A stretch of 64,000 bases of DNA from Phycisphaerae bacterium (GTDB taxonomy: Bacteria; Planctomycetota; Phycisphaerae; UBA1845; Fen-1342): contig JAGNKU010000008.1 in assembly GCA_017999985.1 (NCBI GenBank), forward strand, positions 62,001 through 126,000, given 5' to 3'. Position 1 is the stretch's first letter; every line of letters starts with the position of its first letter. Below are positions 42,785-50,564 of this stretch, piece after piece. The notes below the pieces were generated by a model. The model was given only the letters and a program-made list of their open reading frames with translations, did no database searches and had not been told where the DNA came from. Both the position numbers and the translations under genes were made by a program.

Positions 42785-43597
42785 TTATTCGTCCGGGCCG
42801 GCCGGGACTGGTTGGGGGTCGGGGATGTTCACGCGTTCGATCCAGCGGGCCTGGCCGGTGCGGTCGTCGGTCTCGATGATCACGCCGCAAACGCGGGCAT
42901 CGTCGGTGGCGACGACGTACTGACGGGGGACGCCGGTGACGAGGGAGTGGATCACCGCGTCCTTGTCGCGGCCGAGGACGGAATCGTACGGGCCGGTCAT
43001 GCCGAGATCGGTGATGTAGGCGGTGCCACGCGGGAGGATGCGTTCGTCGGCGGTTTGCACGTGCGTGTGCGTACCGACGACGGCGGAGACGCGGCCATCG
43101 AGGTACCAGCCGAGCGCGACTTTTTCGCTGGTGACCTCGGCGTGCATGTCAACGACGACGGTCTTCACGCCGTCGCCGAGATGCGCGAGCAACCGGTCGG
43201 CGGCGTGGAAGGGACAATCGGCGCGGACGTTCATGAAGGTGCGGCCGAGCAGCGAAATCACGGCCACGCGCACGCCGTTGCGGGCTTCGATGATGGCGAT
43301 CTCGGCTCCGGTCGCTTCCGGCGGCAAATTCGCGGGGCGGACGATGCGGTCGGAGGATTCGAGCAGCGGGAGGACTTCACGCCGGCGGTAGATGTGGTCG
43401 CCCATGGTGCAGACGTCGATGCCGTAGTGGCGGAGCTTGGCGAACATTTGCGGAGTGAGGCCGCTGCCGGACGCGGCGTTCTCGGCGTTGGCGATCACGC
43501 AAGAGATTTCGCGCTCGGCGATGAGCTTGGGGATGACCTGCGAGCAGGCGTGCTTACCCGGCCGCCCGACGATGTCCCCAATGATCAGGAGTCGCAT
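42785..43597 (-). CDS. YmdB-type metallophosphoesterase
   Basis: 270 residues from the ATG at 43597. It begins MRLLIIGDIVGRPG and contains VIANAENAASG, TMGDHIYRRR, VVVDMHAEVTSEK and VVGTHTHVQTAD, the metal-ligand motifs of the TIGR00282/YmdB family (GxxxE, GNH-like, DMH and GTHTH). YmdB of Bacillus is a cyclic-nucleotide phosphodiesterase with effects on biofilm and sporulation. Here the substrate is not known. The nuclease-like gene begins 864 bases upstream on the same strand and ends 101 bases before it. Confidence 0.88.
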   Translation of the reverse strand: MRLLIIGDIVGRPGKHACSQVIPKLIAEREISCVIANAENAASGSGLTPQMFAKLRHYGIDVCTMGDHIYRRREVLPLLESSDRIVRPANLPPEATGAEIAIIEARNGVRVAVISLLGRTFMNVRADCPFHAADRLLAHLGDGVKTVVVDMHAEVTSEKVALGWYLDGRVSAVVGTHTHVQTADERILPRGTAYITDLGMTGPYDSVLGRDKDAVIHSLVTGVPRQYVVATDDARVCGVIIETDDRTGQARWIERVNIPDPQPVPAGPDE

Positions 43598-43697
43598 GCT
43601 CGCGCTTTCTAGCGTCCCGCACGGCGCAGCACGAACGGGGGACGACCATGGGAGTATAGCCGCGCGGTACAGCGCGCGACAACTGAACGTGCTTGGA

Positions 43698-44462
43698 CTA
43701 GGGCGGGGGCTTGCAGCGGGCGCAGGGGGTGAGGCCGAGGGCTTTCGCTTCGCGCAGAGTGACGGCCCGGGCATTGCTCGCGAAGCGGCACTCCTGCGTG
43801 TGATATTTCCGGCCGTGCTCGGTGATGTAGACGATCGTCTCATCCACGTTCGCAGCGGCCGGAGCCGGCTGCGTGGCAGGCGGGGGCGGTTTCTGTGCGC
43901 GCGGCTGGGACGTCGGTGCGTCGTCGTGACCGGCCGGCGGCGCGGCCCAGATGCCTTTCTGCCGCTGCTGCGCGAGCCGTTCGTAGGCGCGGAGCAGCTT
44001 CTGATGCTCGAAGGGCTGCGCGGCGGCACAGCGCGCGTAGCCCTGGCGGATGAGCTCCAGGTTGATGAAGAGCCCGTCCGGCGCGCGGTACACGTAGGCC
44101 CAGATGCGGCCGTCATCGGATGTTGGCCAATCCGGGTCGGTCCGCACATAGACGGACTCGCCATCGAGCAAGCGTGCGATGTATGCGCGGGCGGCGTCCG
44201 CAGCGGCACCGCTGCGCGGCACGTAGACCCCGATCAGGCGGACCGCGGTCTCCTCCGCCGCGCGGCGGACTCTCAACTCGGTGCTGGCAGTCACGGTAAG
44301 CACGTCGCAGGCGGAGTCGGTGGTGAAGTCGTTCTTCGGCACCGGCGGCAGTGAATCATCGCCGGTCACCTGTCCGCCAGCGGGCGGCATGAGCACGAGT
44401 GCTGCGATCAGTAGTGCGAGTTGCCCCGCCCGCGGCCACCCCATCCGTTGCAGTCTGGCCAT
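43698..44462 (-). CDS. Secreted staphylococcal-nuclease-like protein with Ada-type Cys tail; active site altered
   Basis: 254 residues from the ATG at 44462 (GAGGG seven bases upstream), with signal peptide ending about residue 30. An SNase fold runs from about residue 45 to 165: VRLIGVYVPR, RIWAYVY, LINLELIRQGYARC-type end. Arg75 and Arg119 match catalytic Arg35 and Arg87 of the S. aureus enzyme. However, the Asp40 position is Tyr80 and the essential Glu43 position is Arg83, so standard activity is doubtful. After a Pro-rich linker, the tail YHTQECRFASNARAVTL ... LTPCARC resembles the Ada metal-binding-like domain common in secreted nucleases. It is divergent from the redoxin-like lipoprotein. 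Confidence 0.8.
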   Translation of the reverse strand: MARLQRMGWPRAGQLALLIAALVLMPPAGGQVTGDDSLPPVPKNDFTTDSACDVLTVTASTELRVRRAAEETAVRLIGVYVPRSGAAADAARAYIARLLDGESVYVRTDPDWPTSDDGRIWAYVYRAPDGLFINLELIRQGYARCAAAQPFEHQKLLRAYERLAQQRQKGIWAAPPAGHDDAPTSQPRAQKPPPPATQPAPAAANVDETIVYITEHGRKYHTQECRFASNARAVTLREAKALGLTPCARCKPPP

Positions 44463-44592
44463 GTGCGAACCCTCTGGTTGTGCCAAGTTCCCGGAAATGA
44501 AAGCGGTGCGCACCCGTGCGCCCCCGTGCCGATTCTTATACGCCGGCGCCGCTCATTCGTCGAGTCCGGGCAGAGCACGCGCGCGAAGGTTG

Positions 44593-44598
44593 TATAAT
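44593..44598 (+). promoter_or_regulatory. Consensus -10 box close to the redoxin-like gene start
   Basis: TATAAT ends nine bases before the GTG at 44607. If used as the -10 box, transcription would start at or next to the start codon, giving a leaderless mRNA, or the real start is GTG 44619. No -35 match 16-18 bases upstream. Confidence 0.45.
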
Positions 44599-44606
44599 GC
44601 TCCGCC

Positions 44607-45227
44607 GTGGGAACTCGAGTGCACACGTCGAAAGGGGCACGGTGGGCGTTTGTGATGCTGACCGCGGGGCTCGCGGGATGCGCAGCGCCGCTGCGGGTGA
44701 TTCCAACGGCGACAGCGCTGCGACCGTACGGGGAGGCGGAACTGGGCGTGGGCGATCAGTTTCGCGACTTCGCGTTCAGAGGCGCGGACGGCGTGGTTAC
44801 ACGCCTCAGTGCCGTCCACGGCCGGGTGACGATCCTGGCGTTCAGTGACGATCCGGCGTGGCCGAGTTGCGACGCGGTGCGCGAGCTGTCCGAGCTGGCG
44901 CGGCGCGCGAGCCAGTGCATGGTCGCAGTGCGGGTCGTCTGCGTCGGTCGCGCGGACGCGCCGTGTGAGGAGGTCTTGCCGCGCGTGGTGGATTGCAGCC
45001 TGCCGGCGCCGAACGTGATCCTGGTGTGCGATCCGTTCGAGCGGGTGTACCGCCTGTACGGCCCGACGAACGGGCGGTTTTACGTGTTGACGAATTTCCT
45101 GAAGATCGTCGCGGTGGGCGACCTCGCGGACCGGGAGACGCTCCAGGCCGCCGCCCGGCGCACCGTGGAGGAGATCTACGATCAGGACATACGGGAGGGC
45201 CTGTACTACCGGTGGAACTGTCGCTGA
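44607..45227 (+). CDS. Redoxin-like lipoprotein (thioredoxin fold), degenerate active site
   Basis: 206 residues (start GTG 44607; GTG 44619 also possible). Signal with lipobox AGLAGC near residue 25. The rest resembles AhpC/TSA and SCO-type folds: GVGDQFRDFAFRGADGVVTRLSAVHGRVTILAFSDD is the usual opening, and the strand VYRLYGPTNGRFYVL matches the end. The peroxidatic Cys position reads PAWPSCDAVREL, one Cys close to the expected site, and a further CVGRADAPCEEVL is found. Probably a periplasmic thiol-related protein; exact activity unknown. Confidence 0.65.
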   Translation: MGTRVHTSKGARWAFVMLTAGLAGCAAPLRVIPTATALRPYGEAELGVGDQFRDFAFRGADGVVTRLSAVHGRVTILAFSDDPAWPSCDAVRELSELARRASQCMVAVRVVCVGRADAPCEEVLPRVVDCSLPAPNVILVCDPFERVYRLYGPTNGRFYVLTNFLKIVAVGDLADRETLQAAARRTVEEIYDQDIREGLYYRWNCR

Positions 45228-45239
45228 GGGCGGGGTCCG

Positions 45240-46532
45240 TCAATCGCACGCGCGGACAATCAGCGTGTCATTCTGGCCGCCGAAGCCGAAGCTGTTGCTC
45301 AGACAGGTGCGGACGGTCGCCTTGCGGGCCTGGTTGGGGACGTAATCCAGGTCACAGTTCGGGTCAGGCTCGTGGTAGTTGATCGTCGGCGGGATCATGC
45401 CATCGCGGATCGCCAGCACGCACGTAATCAGCTCGACCGCGCCGGCGCCGGCGATCAGGTGGCCCAACATGCTCTTCACGCTGCTGATGGGTACTTTCCT
45501 CGCGTAGTCGCCGAAGACGGTTCGAATCGCGAGCGTCTCGATCTTGTCGTTTTCTTCCGTGCCCGTGCCGTGCGCGGAGATGTAATGCACGTCCTGTGGC
45601 TGAATCCGGGCGTCGTCCAGGGCGCCGCGCATGGCGGCGATCGCGCCGCGACCGGTTTCGTGCATGTCCGTCACGCGGAAGGCGTCGGCCGTCGACCCGT
45701 AGCCGGTGATCTCGGCCAGGATGGGTGCGCCGCGGCGCCTGGCGCACTCGTATTCCTCGAGGATGAGGATGCCGGCGCCCTCCCCGAGCACGAACCCGTC
45801 GCGCGTGCGGTCAAAGGGGCGCGACGCGGAGACGCAGCTATCGTTGCGCGTCGACAGGGCCGTCAGGCGATTGAAACCGGTGACGCCCAGCGGATGGATC
45901 ATGCTGTGCGCGCCGCCGGAGATCATCACGTCGGCATCGCCGCGGCGGATGAGCGTGGCGGCCTCGCCAAGCGCTTGCGTACTGGCGGCACACGCGGTCA
46001 GCGTGTTGAAGTTCGGCCCCTGCGCGTTGAAGCGGCAGGCGATGTGGCACGCGGCGCAGTTCGGATCCTGCTCGAATTCCTTGACGGCGGTCAGGCGGGC
46101 TGCGGCGACCTCGGCCCAGCGCACGGCGTCGAGCTGGCGCTGCGCTGGGTCCCAGCCGGCGATGGCGGCCGCGACGAAGTTGTCGAAATCGATCGGGCCT
46201 TCGCCGCCGCCGAGATAGACGCCGACCCGGGTGGGATCAACGTCTGGCCGGCCGTTCAGGCCGGCGTGGCGCCAGGCCCGCTCCGCGGCGGCCAGGGCGA
46301 AGCCGGCGTTGCGGCTGCACGTGGCGTGGTCGGCGTAGTGCGCGCCGAGGAAACTGCGCACGTCGAAGTCCTTCACCTCGGCCGCGAACTGCGTCGGGAA
46401 AGTGCGCGCATCGAAATTCGTGGTCGGCGCAATGCCGCTTTCGCCGGCGAGCAGCCGCCGCCAGACGCCTTCGATGTCATGGCCGAGAGGCGTGATCCAA
46501 CCCATTCCGGTGATGACGACACGACGAGTCAT
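45240..46532 (-). CDS. Beta-ketoacyl-ACP synthase II (FabF-like), intact
   Basis: 430 residues from the ATG at 46532. The catalytic triad is complete: Cys181 (NTLTACAAST), His321 (SAHGTGTEEND) and His358 (KSMLGHLIAGAG), with Lys353. The opening RRVVITGMGWITPLG and the end SFGFGGQND are standard. It condenses malonyl-ACP with acyl-ACP in fatty acid or polyketide synthesis. It lies last in a nine-gene minus-strand run, 40 bases after a degenerate KAS, so the pair may form a heterodimer. No stop-start overlap, but the same direction and closeness suggest one transcript. Confidence 0.9.
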   Translation of the reverse strand: MTRRVVITGMGWITPLGHDIEGVWRRLLAGESGIAPTTNFDARTFPTQFAAEVKDFDVRSFLGAHYADHATCSRNAGFALAAAERAWRHAGLNGRPDVDPTRVGVYLGGGEGPIDFDNFVAAAIAGWDPAQRQLDAVRWAEVAAARLTAVKEFEQDPNCAACHIACRFNAQGPNFNTLTACAASTQALGEAATLIRRGDADVMISGGAHSMIHPLGVTGFNRLTALSTRNDSCVSASRPFDRTRDGFVLGEGAGILILEEYECARRRGAPILAEITGYGSTADAFRVTDMHETGRGAIAAMRGALDDARIQPQDVHYISAHGTGTEENDKIETLAIRTVFGDYARKVPISSVKSMLGHLIAGAGAVELITCVLAIRDGMIPPTINYHEPDPNCDLDYVPNQARKATVRTCLSNSFGFGGQNDTLIVRACD

Positions 46533-46572
46533 ATTTCTCTACCTGTTCGAGGCCGGCACCTGCCGACCGACG

Positions 46573-47913
46573 TCAGCTCCGGAACCGCTTGAGCACGAGC
46601 GCGGCGTTCTGACCACCGCCCAGTGCGTATGCGACCGAGACGGCTTGCTCCAGGCTGGCGTCCACCGGCCCGTTGGTGATGACGTTCAACCCGCATTCGG
46701 GATCGGCCGGCGTGCTGTTGATCGCCGGCGGGATGGTGCCGTGATGCACGGCCAGCACGGCCGCGATGAAATCAATGGCACCGCTGCCGGCGCCGCTGTT
46801 GCCGAGCCCGGCCTTGATGCTCATCACGGGGACAGGCGCGGAGCGCGCGGCGAACACCGTGCGGATCGCGGCGGCTTCGGAGCGGTCGTGCTCACGCAGG
46901 CCGGCGCCGAACGCGGTGACGAGGTCGGTCTGCGCCGGCGTGACGCCCGCGTCGGCGAGGGCCTTGTTCAGGGCCACCGCCAGGCCGCGGCCCTCGGGGT
47001 GCGGGCGGCTGGGCTGAGCGGCCATGTAAGCGTCGTGGCCGGCACCGAAACCCACCAATTCCGCGTAAATCCGGGCATTGCGCCGCCGTGCGTGGTCGAG
47101 TTCCTCCAGGATGACGAGCCCGCCCCCCTCGGAGACCACGGTGCCGTCGCGGTTGGCGGCGAACGGCCGGCAGGCCTGCGCCGGCGTATCGTTGTGCGTA
47201 CTGAGGCGCCGGCCCAGGCCTTGCCGCAGCAGGGCCATCGGGTTCGCCTTGCTTTCCGCTCCGCCGCAGATGCACACGTCGGCGGCGCCGCGGGTGATGG
47301 TGCGGAACGCCTCGCCGATCGCCAGATGGCTGCTGGCCTCGCCGCAGGTGATGGTGTTGCTGGGCCCCTGCGCGTCATGCACGATCGTGACATGGCAGGC
47401 GAGCATGTTGGGCAGGAACTTGAGCAGCCACAGCGGCGTGAGGTTGTTCATGCCCTCACTGCCCCAGCGGGCGAAGCTGAACTGGCCGTCCTGGCTGGCG
47501 CCGTGGAGGGCTTCGGCCAGCTCCGGCAGGTCCGCGCAGATCAGGCCGGCGCCGATGTTCGCGCCGAAACGGGCGTTGTCCACGCCCGGCGGGCCCTGCG
47601 TCTCGCCGCGCTCGATGAGGCATTTGGTTGTGAGTCGGGCGTCGCTGACGGCCTGGTGGGCGGCGGCGACGGCGAGCATGATGTCGCGGGCCATGATCTT
47701 CGCCGCCTTGCGATAGCTCTTGGGCACGTAGTCGCCGACGGCCAGGTTGGCGATCTCGCCGCCGATCTGCGAATCGAAGCGGGCCGGGTCGAAGCTGGCG
47801 ATGCGCTGGATGCCGCAGCGGCCTTCGAGCAGGGCGCTCCAGAAGGCGCTCACGCCGATGCCCAGCGGCGTAACGGGGCCGAGACCGGTGATGACGACGC
47901 GGCGGCTGTTCAC
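46573..47913 (-). CDS. KAS-fold protein with both catalytic His replaced
   Basis: 446 residues (GTG at 47913, in a GTGA overlap with the dehydratase stop). Fold matches FabF: RRVVITGLGPVTPLG, Cys190 in NTITCGEAS and Lys367. But the first His is Phe335 (TAFGAGL) and the second is Asn372 (LGNSGAG). Cys without the two His cannot decarboxylate malonyl-ACP in the normal way, so this may be a chain-length-factor-like or structural partner for the next KAS, as seen in type II polyketide systems (where the Cys is usually lost instead). Confidence 0.85.
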   Translation of the reverse strand: MNSRRVVITGLGPVTPLGIGVSAFWSALLEGRCGIQRIASFDPARFDSQIGGEIANLAVGDYVPKSYRKAAKIMARDIMLAVAAAHQAVSDARLTTKCLIERGETQGPPGVDNARFGANIGAGLICADLPELAEALHGASQDGQFSFARWGSEGMNNLTPLWLLKFLPNMLACHVTIVHDAQGPSNTITCGEASSHLAIGEAFRTITRGAADVCICGGAESKANPMALLRQGLGRRLSTHNDTPAQACRPFAANRDGTVVSEGGGLVILEELDHARRRNARIYAELVGFGAGHDAYMAAQPSRPHPEGRGLAVALNKALADAGVTPAQTDLVTAFGAGLREHDRSEAAAIRTVFAARSAPVPVMSIKAGLGNSGAGSGAIDFIAAVLAVHHGTIPPAINSTPADPECGLNVITNGPVDASLEQAVSVAYALGGGQNAALVLKRFRS

Positions 47914-48398
47914 AGGCGGATCCTTTCGGCGCCACGTGGCGTATACGTCTTGAGCAGGGCCATGAAGTCCTCGGTGAAGACGAAGTTCTCCTCGGGGAAT
48001 TCCAGGCCGCTGATGTTCTGATCAATGTGCGAGAAGACCAGCTCGACCTCGCCGACCAGCTCGTCGCCGCAGCGGATCTCCCCGCCGGTCATGGCGGCGG
48101 CGTCGTGGACCTGCTCGATGTGAGCCACGAAGCGGATCTGGTCGCCCGGCCGGACGAGCTGGTAAAAGACGGCGCGTTTGACCTTTGCGAGGATGACCTT
48201 TTCCTCGAAGTTACGGGCGTGACCCACGAGGATGCCGGCGGTCTGGGCCATGCCCTCGATCATCAGGCTGGCGGGCATGACCGGAAAACCCGGAAAATGG
48301 TCGTGCAGGTGGTCTTCGGCCAGCGTGACGTTCTTGAGCCCGACGGCCCGCACGCCCGGGACGAATTCCTCGAAACGATCCAGCCAGATCCAGCGCAC
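47910..48398 (-). CDS. FabZ-like 3-hydroxyacyl-ACP dehydratase 1
   Basis: 162 residues from the GTG at 48398 (GAGG six bases upstream). Hot-dog fold with the helix DHFPGFPVMPASLMIEGMAQT: the catalytic His and Glu of FabZ are present. A long last strand and a 25-residue extension (FPEENFVFTEDFMALLKTY) follow, beyond the usual 140-150 residues. It removes water from 3-hydroxyacyl-ACP. It sits between the ACP and the degenerate KAS, with overlap at the latter. Confidence 0.85.
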   Translation of the reverse strand: MRWIWLDRFEEFVPGVRAVGLKNVTLAEDHLHDHFPGFPVMPASLMIEGMAQTAGILVGHARNFEEKVILAKVKRAVFYQLVRPGDQIRFVAHIEQVHDAAAMTGGEIRCGDELVGEVELVFSHIDQNISGLEFPEENFVFTEDFMALLKTYTPRGAERIRL

Positions 48399-48406
48399 GG
48401 TCCGCC

Positions 48407-48805
48407 TCAGGGTGTCGCGGCCAGCTTGGCCTCGACGAAATTGACGATCGTCCCCACGGTGAAGACATCCAGGATCTTGTCGATGTCCGGGTCCTGCTCG
48501 AACTTGGACCAGTCCGCGTGCTGGACACGCTGCTTGAGGGCGGCCAGGCCCGCGGCGTTGAGCTTGCGGTTGTTGACGTACTCGGGGTTGCTGAGCACGT
48601 CGCGCGGCGTGAGCTCTTCCTGCGAGATCTTGATGTTGAACGCCTTCTCGAGCCGGAACACGATATCGAGGATGTCGATCGACTCGGCCTGCAGGTCGCC
48701 GGTGAGCGTGGCCTGTTCGGTCACCTCGTCCTCCTCGACGCTCAGCGCGTCGACTAGCGCCTGGCGGACCTTGTCGAAAATCTCTTCCCGGGGAATCGTG
48801 GGCAT
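48407..48805 (-). CDS. Acyl carrier protein with a C-terminal insert (132 residues)
   Basis: 132 residues, compared with 75-85 for typical ACPs. The 4'-phosphopantetheine site is Ser42 in DLQAESIDILDIVFRLE (DSLD of others is ESID). Helix II and IISQEELTPRDV are as usual, but before the final helix (VGTIVNFVEAKLA) there is an insert of about 40 residues (PEYVNNRKLNAAGLAALKQR, DWSKFEQDPDIDK). I recall such elongated ACPs in planctomycete operons but cannot verify it. Carries acyl chains between the neighbouring enzymes. It is eight bases upstream of the dehydratase. Confidence 0.85.
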   Translation of the reverse strand: MPTIPREEIFDKVRQALVDALSVEEDEVTEQATLTGDLQAESIDILDIVFRLEKAFNIKISQEELTPRDVLSNPEYVNNRKLNAAGLAALKQRVQHADWSKFEQDPDIDKILDVFTVGTIVNFVEAKLAATP

Positions 48806-48831
48806 ACGCGTGTTCCTCCACGCACGGGCCG

Positions 48832-49341
48832 CTAGCCCGCGCTCGTCGTTTCGGCCGGCTGACTCGCCGGGCAACCTTTCCAGAGCAGTTTGAGCTGGGC
48901 ACGCTGCTGCGCGCGCAGGCGGGTGTCGAGCTCGGCGTACCCGGTGTCGAGCGTTACCAGGTCCATGTGCCGCAGCGTCAGGCGACCCTTCACGATCTCG
49001 CGCCCGTCCAGGTCGCCGTGCGCCGCAAAGACGCTCTGGCTGGCGTCCAGCTCCTGGCAATTGGATGTGATCGTCAAGACCTGGCCGGGGGCCACAAAGC
49101 TCTTATAAGTAACGTTGCGGGCTTCCTTGAGCAGCACAAGCGTAGGCGCGAAGTCCAGCCGCTCGCGCACGAGCCAGGCGGACGCCTGCACCAGTGCCTC
49201 GACCATCAGGACCCCGGGCAGCACCGGGAATTTCGGAAAGTGGTCGGCGAGGTACTCCTCCGCCAGCGAAACCGCCTTCTGGGCGACGATCCGGCGGCCG
49301 GAGTCCAGCGCCACGATCCGATCGATCAAGACAAACTTCAC
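48832..49341 (-). CDS. FabZ-like 3-hydroxyacyl-ACP dehydratase 2
   Basis: 169 residues from a GTG at 49341 (AGGA seven bases upstream), giving MKFVLIDRIVALD, which matches the family opening; a GTG five codons earlier is possible. Hot-dog helix DHFPKFPVLPGVLMVEALVQA with His and Glu conserved. Ends in a tail with CPASQPAETTSAG. Two FabZ-type genes flanking one ACP suggest either a heteromeric dehydratase or separate chain steps. First enzyme gene of the ACP cluster, 153 bases after the acyltransferase. Confidence 0.83.
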   Translation of the reverse strand: MKFVLIDRIVALDSGRRIVAQKAVSLAEEYLADHFPKFPVLPGVLMVEALVQASAWLVRERLDFAPTLVLLKEARNVTYKSFVAPGQVLTITSNCQELDASQSVFAAHGDLDGREIVKGRLTLRHMDLVTLDTGYAELDTRLRAQQRAQLKLLWKGCPASQPAETTSAG

Positions 49342-49494
49342 GCGTCCATCCTGCACTCTAAGCCCGGCGGGCGGTATGGGCCGCCACGCACCGACCGCGC
49401 CGGCGGCCAGAACGCCGCCAGCTTACAAGTGGCCGGGATTCTACCGGGAGCCGCCGTCCCGTTCCAGCCGGCGGCGCGCCGCGCCGGGCGCCCG

Positions 49495-50469
49495 TCAAAC
49501 CCGGCTGATGTGGTCCGGATGCTCGCGGACGTGCGCTGCGATCCCGTCGGCGTACGCCTGCATCAACTGGCCGATCAGGTCCGGGCTTTCGCCGCGCGCG
49601 TCTTCGGCCGGGACGTGCAGCGGGGGGTTCACGATCAGGCGGAAGTAGAAATTCGGGCGCGACACCACGAATGCTTGGCAGATGGTCGCGCCGCACCGCA
49701 GGGCCACCTGCAGTGTGCCGGTGAGGAACTCGCGGGTCTGGCCGAAAATCCGCACGGGGCAGGTCTTCAGAGCCAGCCCGCGCACACGACTCACGTCCAG
49801 CGCGCTGCCGAGCACGCGGTTTTCCTGGAAGCACCGGTAAATGTCGCGCGGAAAGCTGTCGGCGTAGAGCATCCGCACCGCGGCGTACTCGGGGAACGTC
49901 TTGGTGTACTTGTCCTGGACGTAAATGCGCAGGTAGCCCTCGTTCCGGTCGCGGACACCGGCGCAGCGATAGCCCAGCAGCGCCATCAGCAGCCCGGCCA
50001 CATGGTGGGAGCCATGGTGGCTGAGCATGACATACACGCCGCGGTTGCGGGCCAGCGCCTCGTCCAGGTAGTGCCGGCCGTGAAAACGAATCCGCCGCAT
50101 GATTTTTTCGCGCGGCAGGCGATCGAAGATCAGGTAGAAGAGGCGGTCGCAGCGCGTGCGGCGGAAGTAGTCGAGGATGATGCGCCGCTCGCGGGTTTTT
50201 GGCAGACCTTCGGGGAAGACGCCCTGCAGCTCGCGCCGATAGCGGGCCCGCCGCTTGAAGTTGATGAGATACTCGACCAGTCCGAACCAGCGGCCGAAAA
50301 GGTAAAGGCCCTTGAGGCTGAAGACGGCCACCCAGGCCGCAAGGAAGCTGCGAACCACGCTGTACTTGGCGCGCTCGTACCAGGGCACGCGTTTTTCGCC
50401 GCGGGCGGCGTCCCGAGGGGGTGCCGCGCGGGTGGGCGCGTTCTCCAGCATCGTTTCAGCGCGCGTCAT
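49495..50469 (-). CDS. LpxL/HtrB-like lysophospholipid acyltransferase family protein
   Basis: 324 residues from the ATG at 50469. After a basic N-terminus, a membrane segment lies near residues 40-62, and the region RRIILDYFRRTRCDRL...FDRLPREKI resembles the LpxL family. The conserved H-x4-D/E of the family is not found: the site reads LSHHGSHHVAG, so His replaces the acid. SRPNFYFRLIVNPPL and QAYADGIAAHVREHPD continue the family pattern. It may acylate lipid A, another lipid or a carrier, using acyl-ACP from the downstream genes. Confidence 0.75.
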   Translation of the reverse strand: MTRAETMLENAPTRAAPPRDAARGEKRVPWYERAKYSVVRSFLAAWVAVFSLKGLYLFGRWFGLVEYLINFKRRARYRRELQGVFPEGLPKTRERRIILDYFRRTRCDRLFYLIFDRLPREKIMRRIRFHGRHYLDEALARNRGVYVMLSHHGSHHVAGLLMALLGYRCAGVRDRNEGYLRIYVQDKYTKTFPEYAAVRMLYADSFPRDIYRCFQENRVLGSALDVSRVRGLALKTCPVRIFGQTREFLTGTLQVALRCGATICQAFVVSRPNFYFRLIVNPPLHVPAEDARGESPDLIGQLMQAYADGIAAHVREHPDHISRV

Positions 50470-50564
50470 GACTGCAGGCTCGGCGGCACAATCGGCTATT
50501 GTCACGCATTGTGCGGCTTGCCGCTTGGACACGCAATAGGAGCCGAGGTTAGAACGGCGGATCG

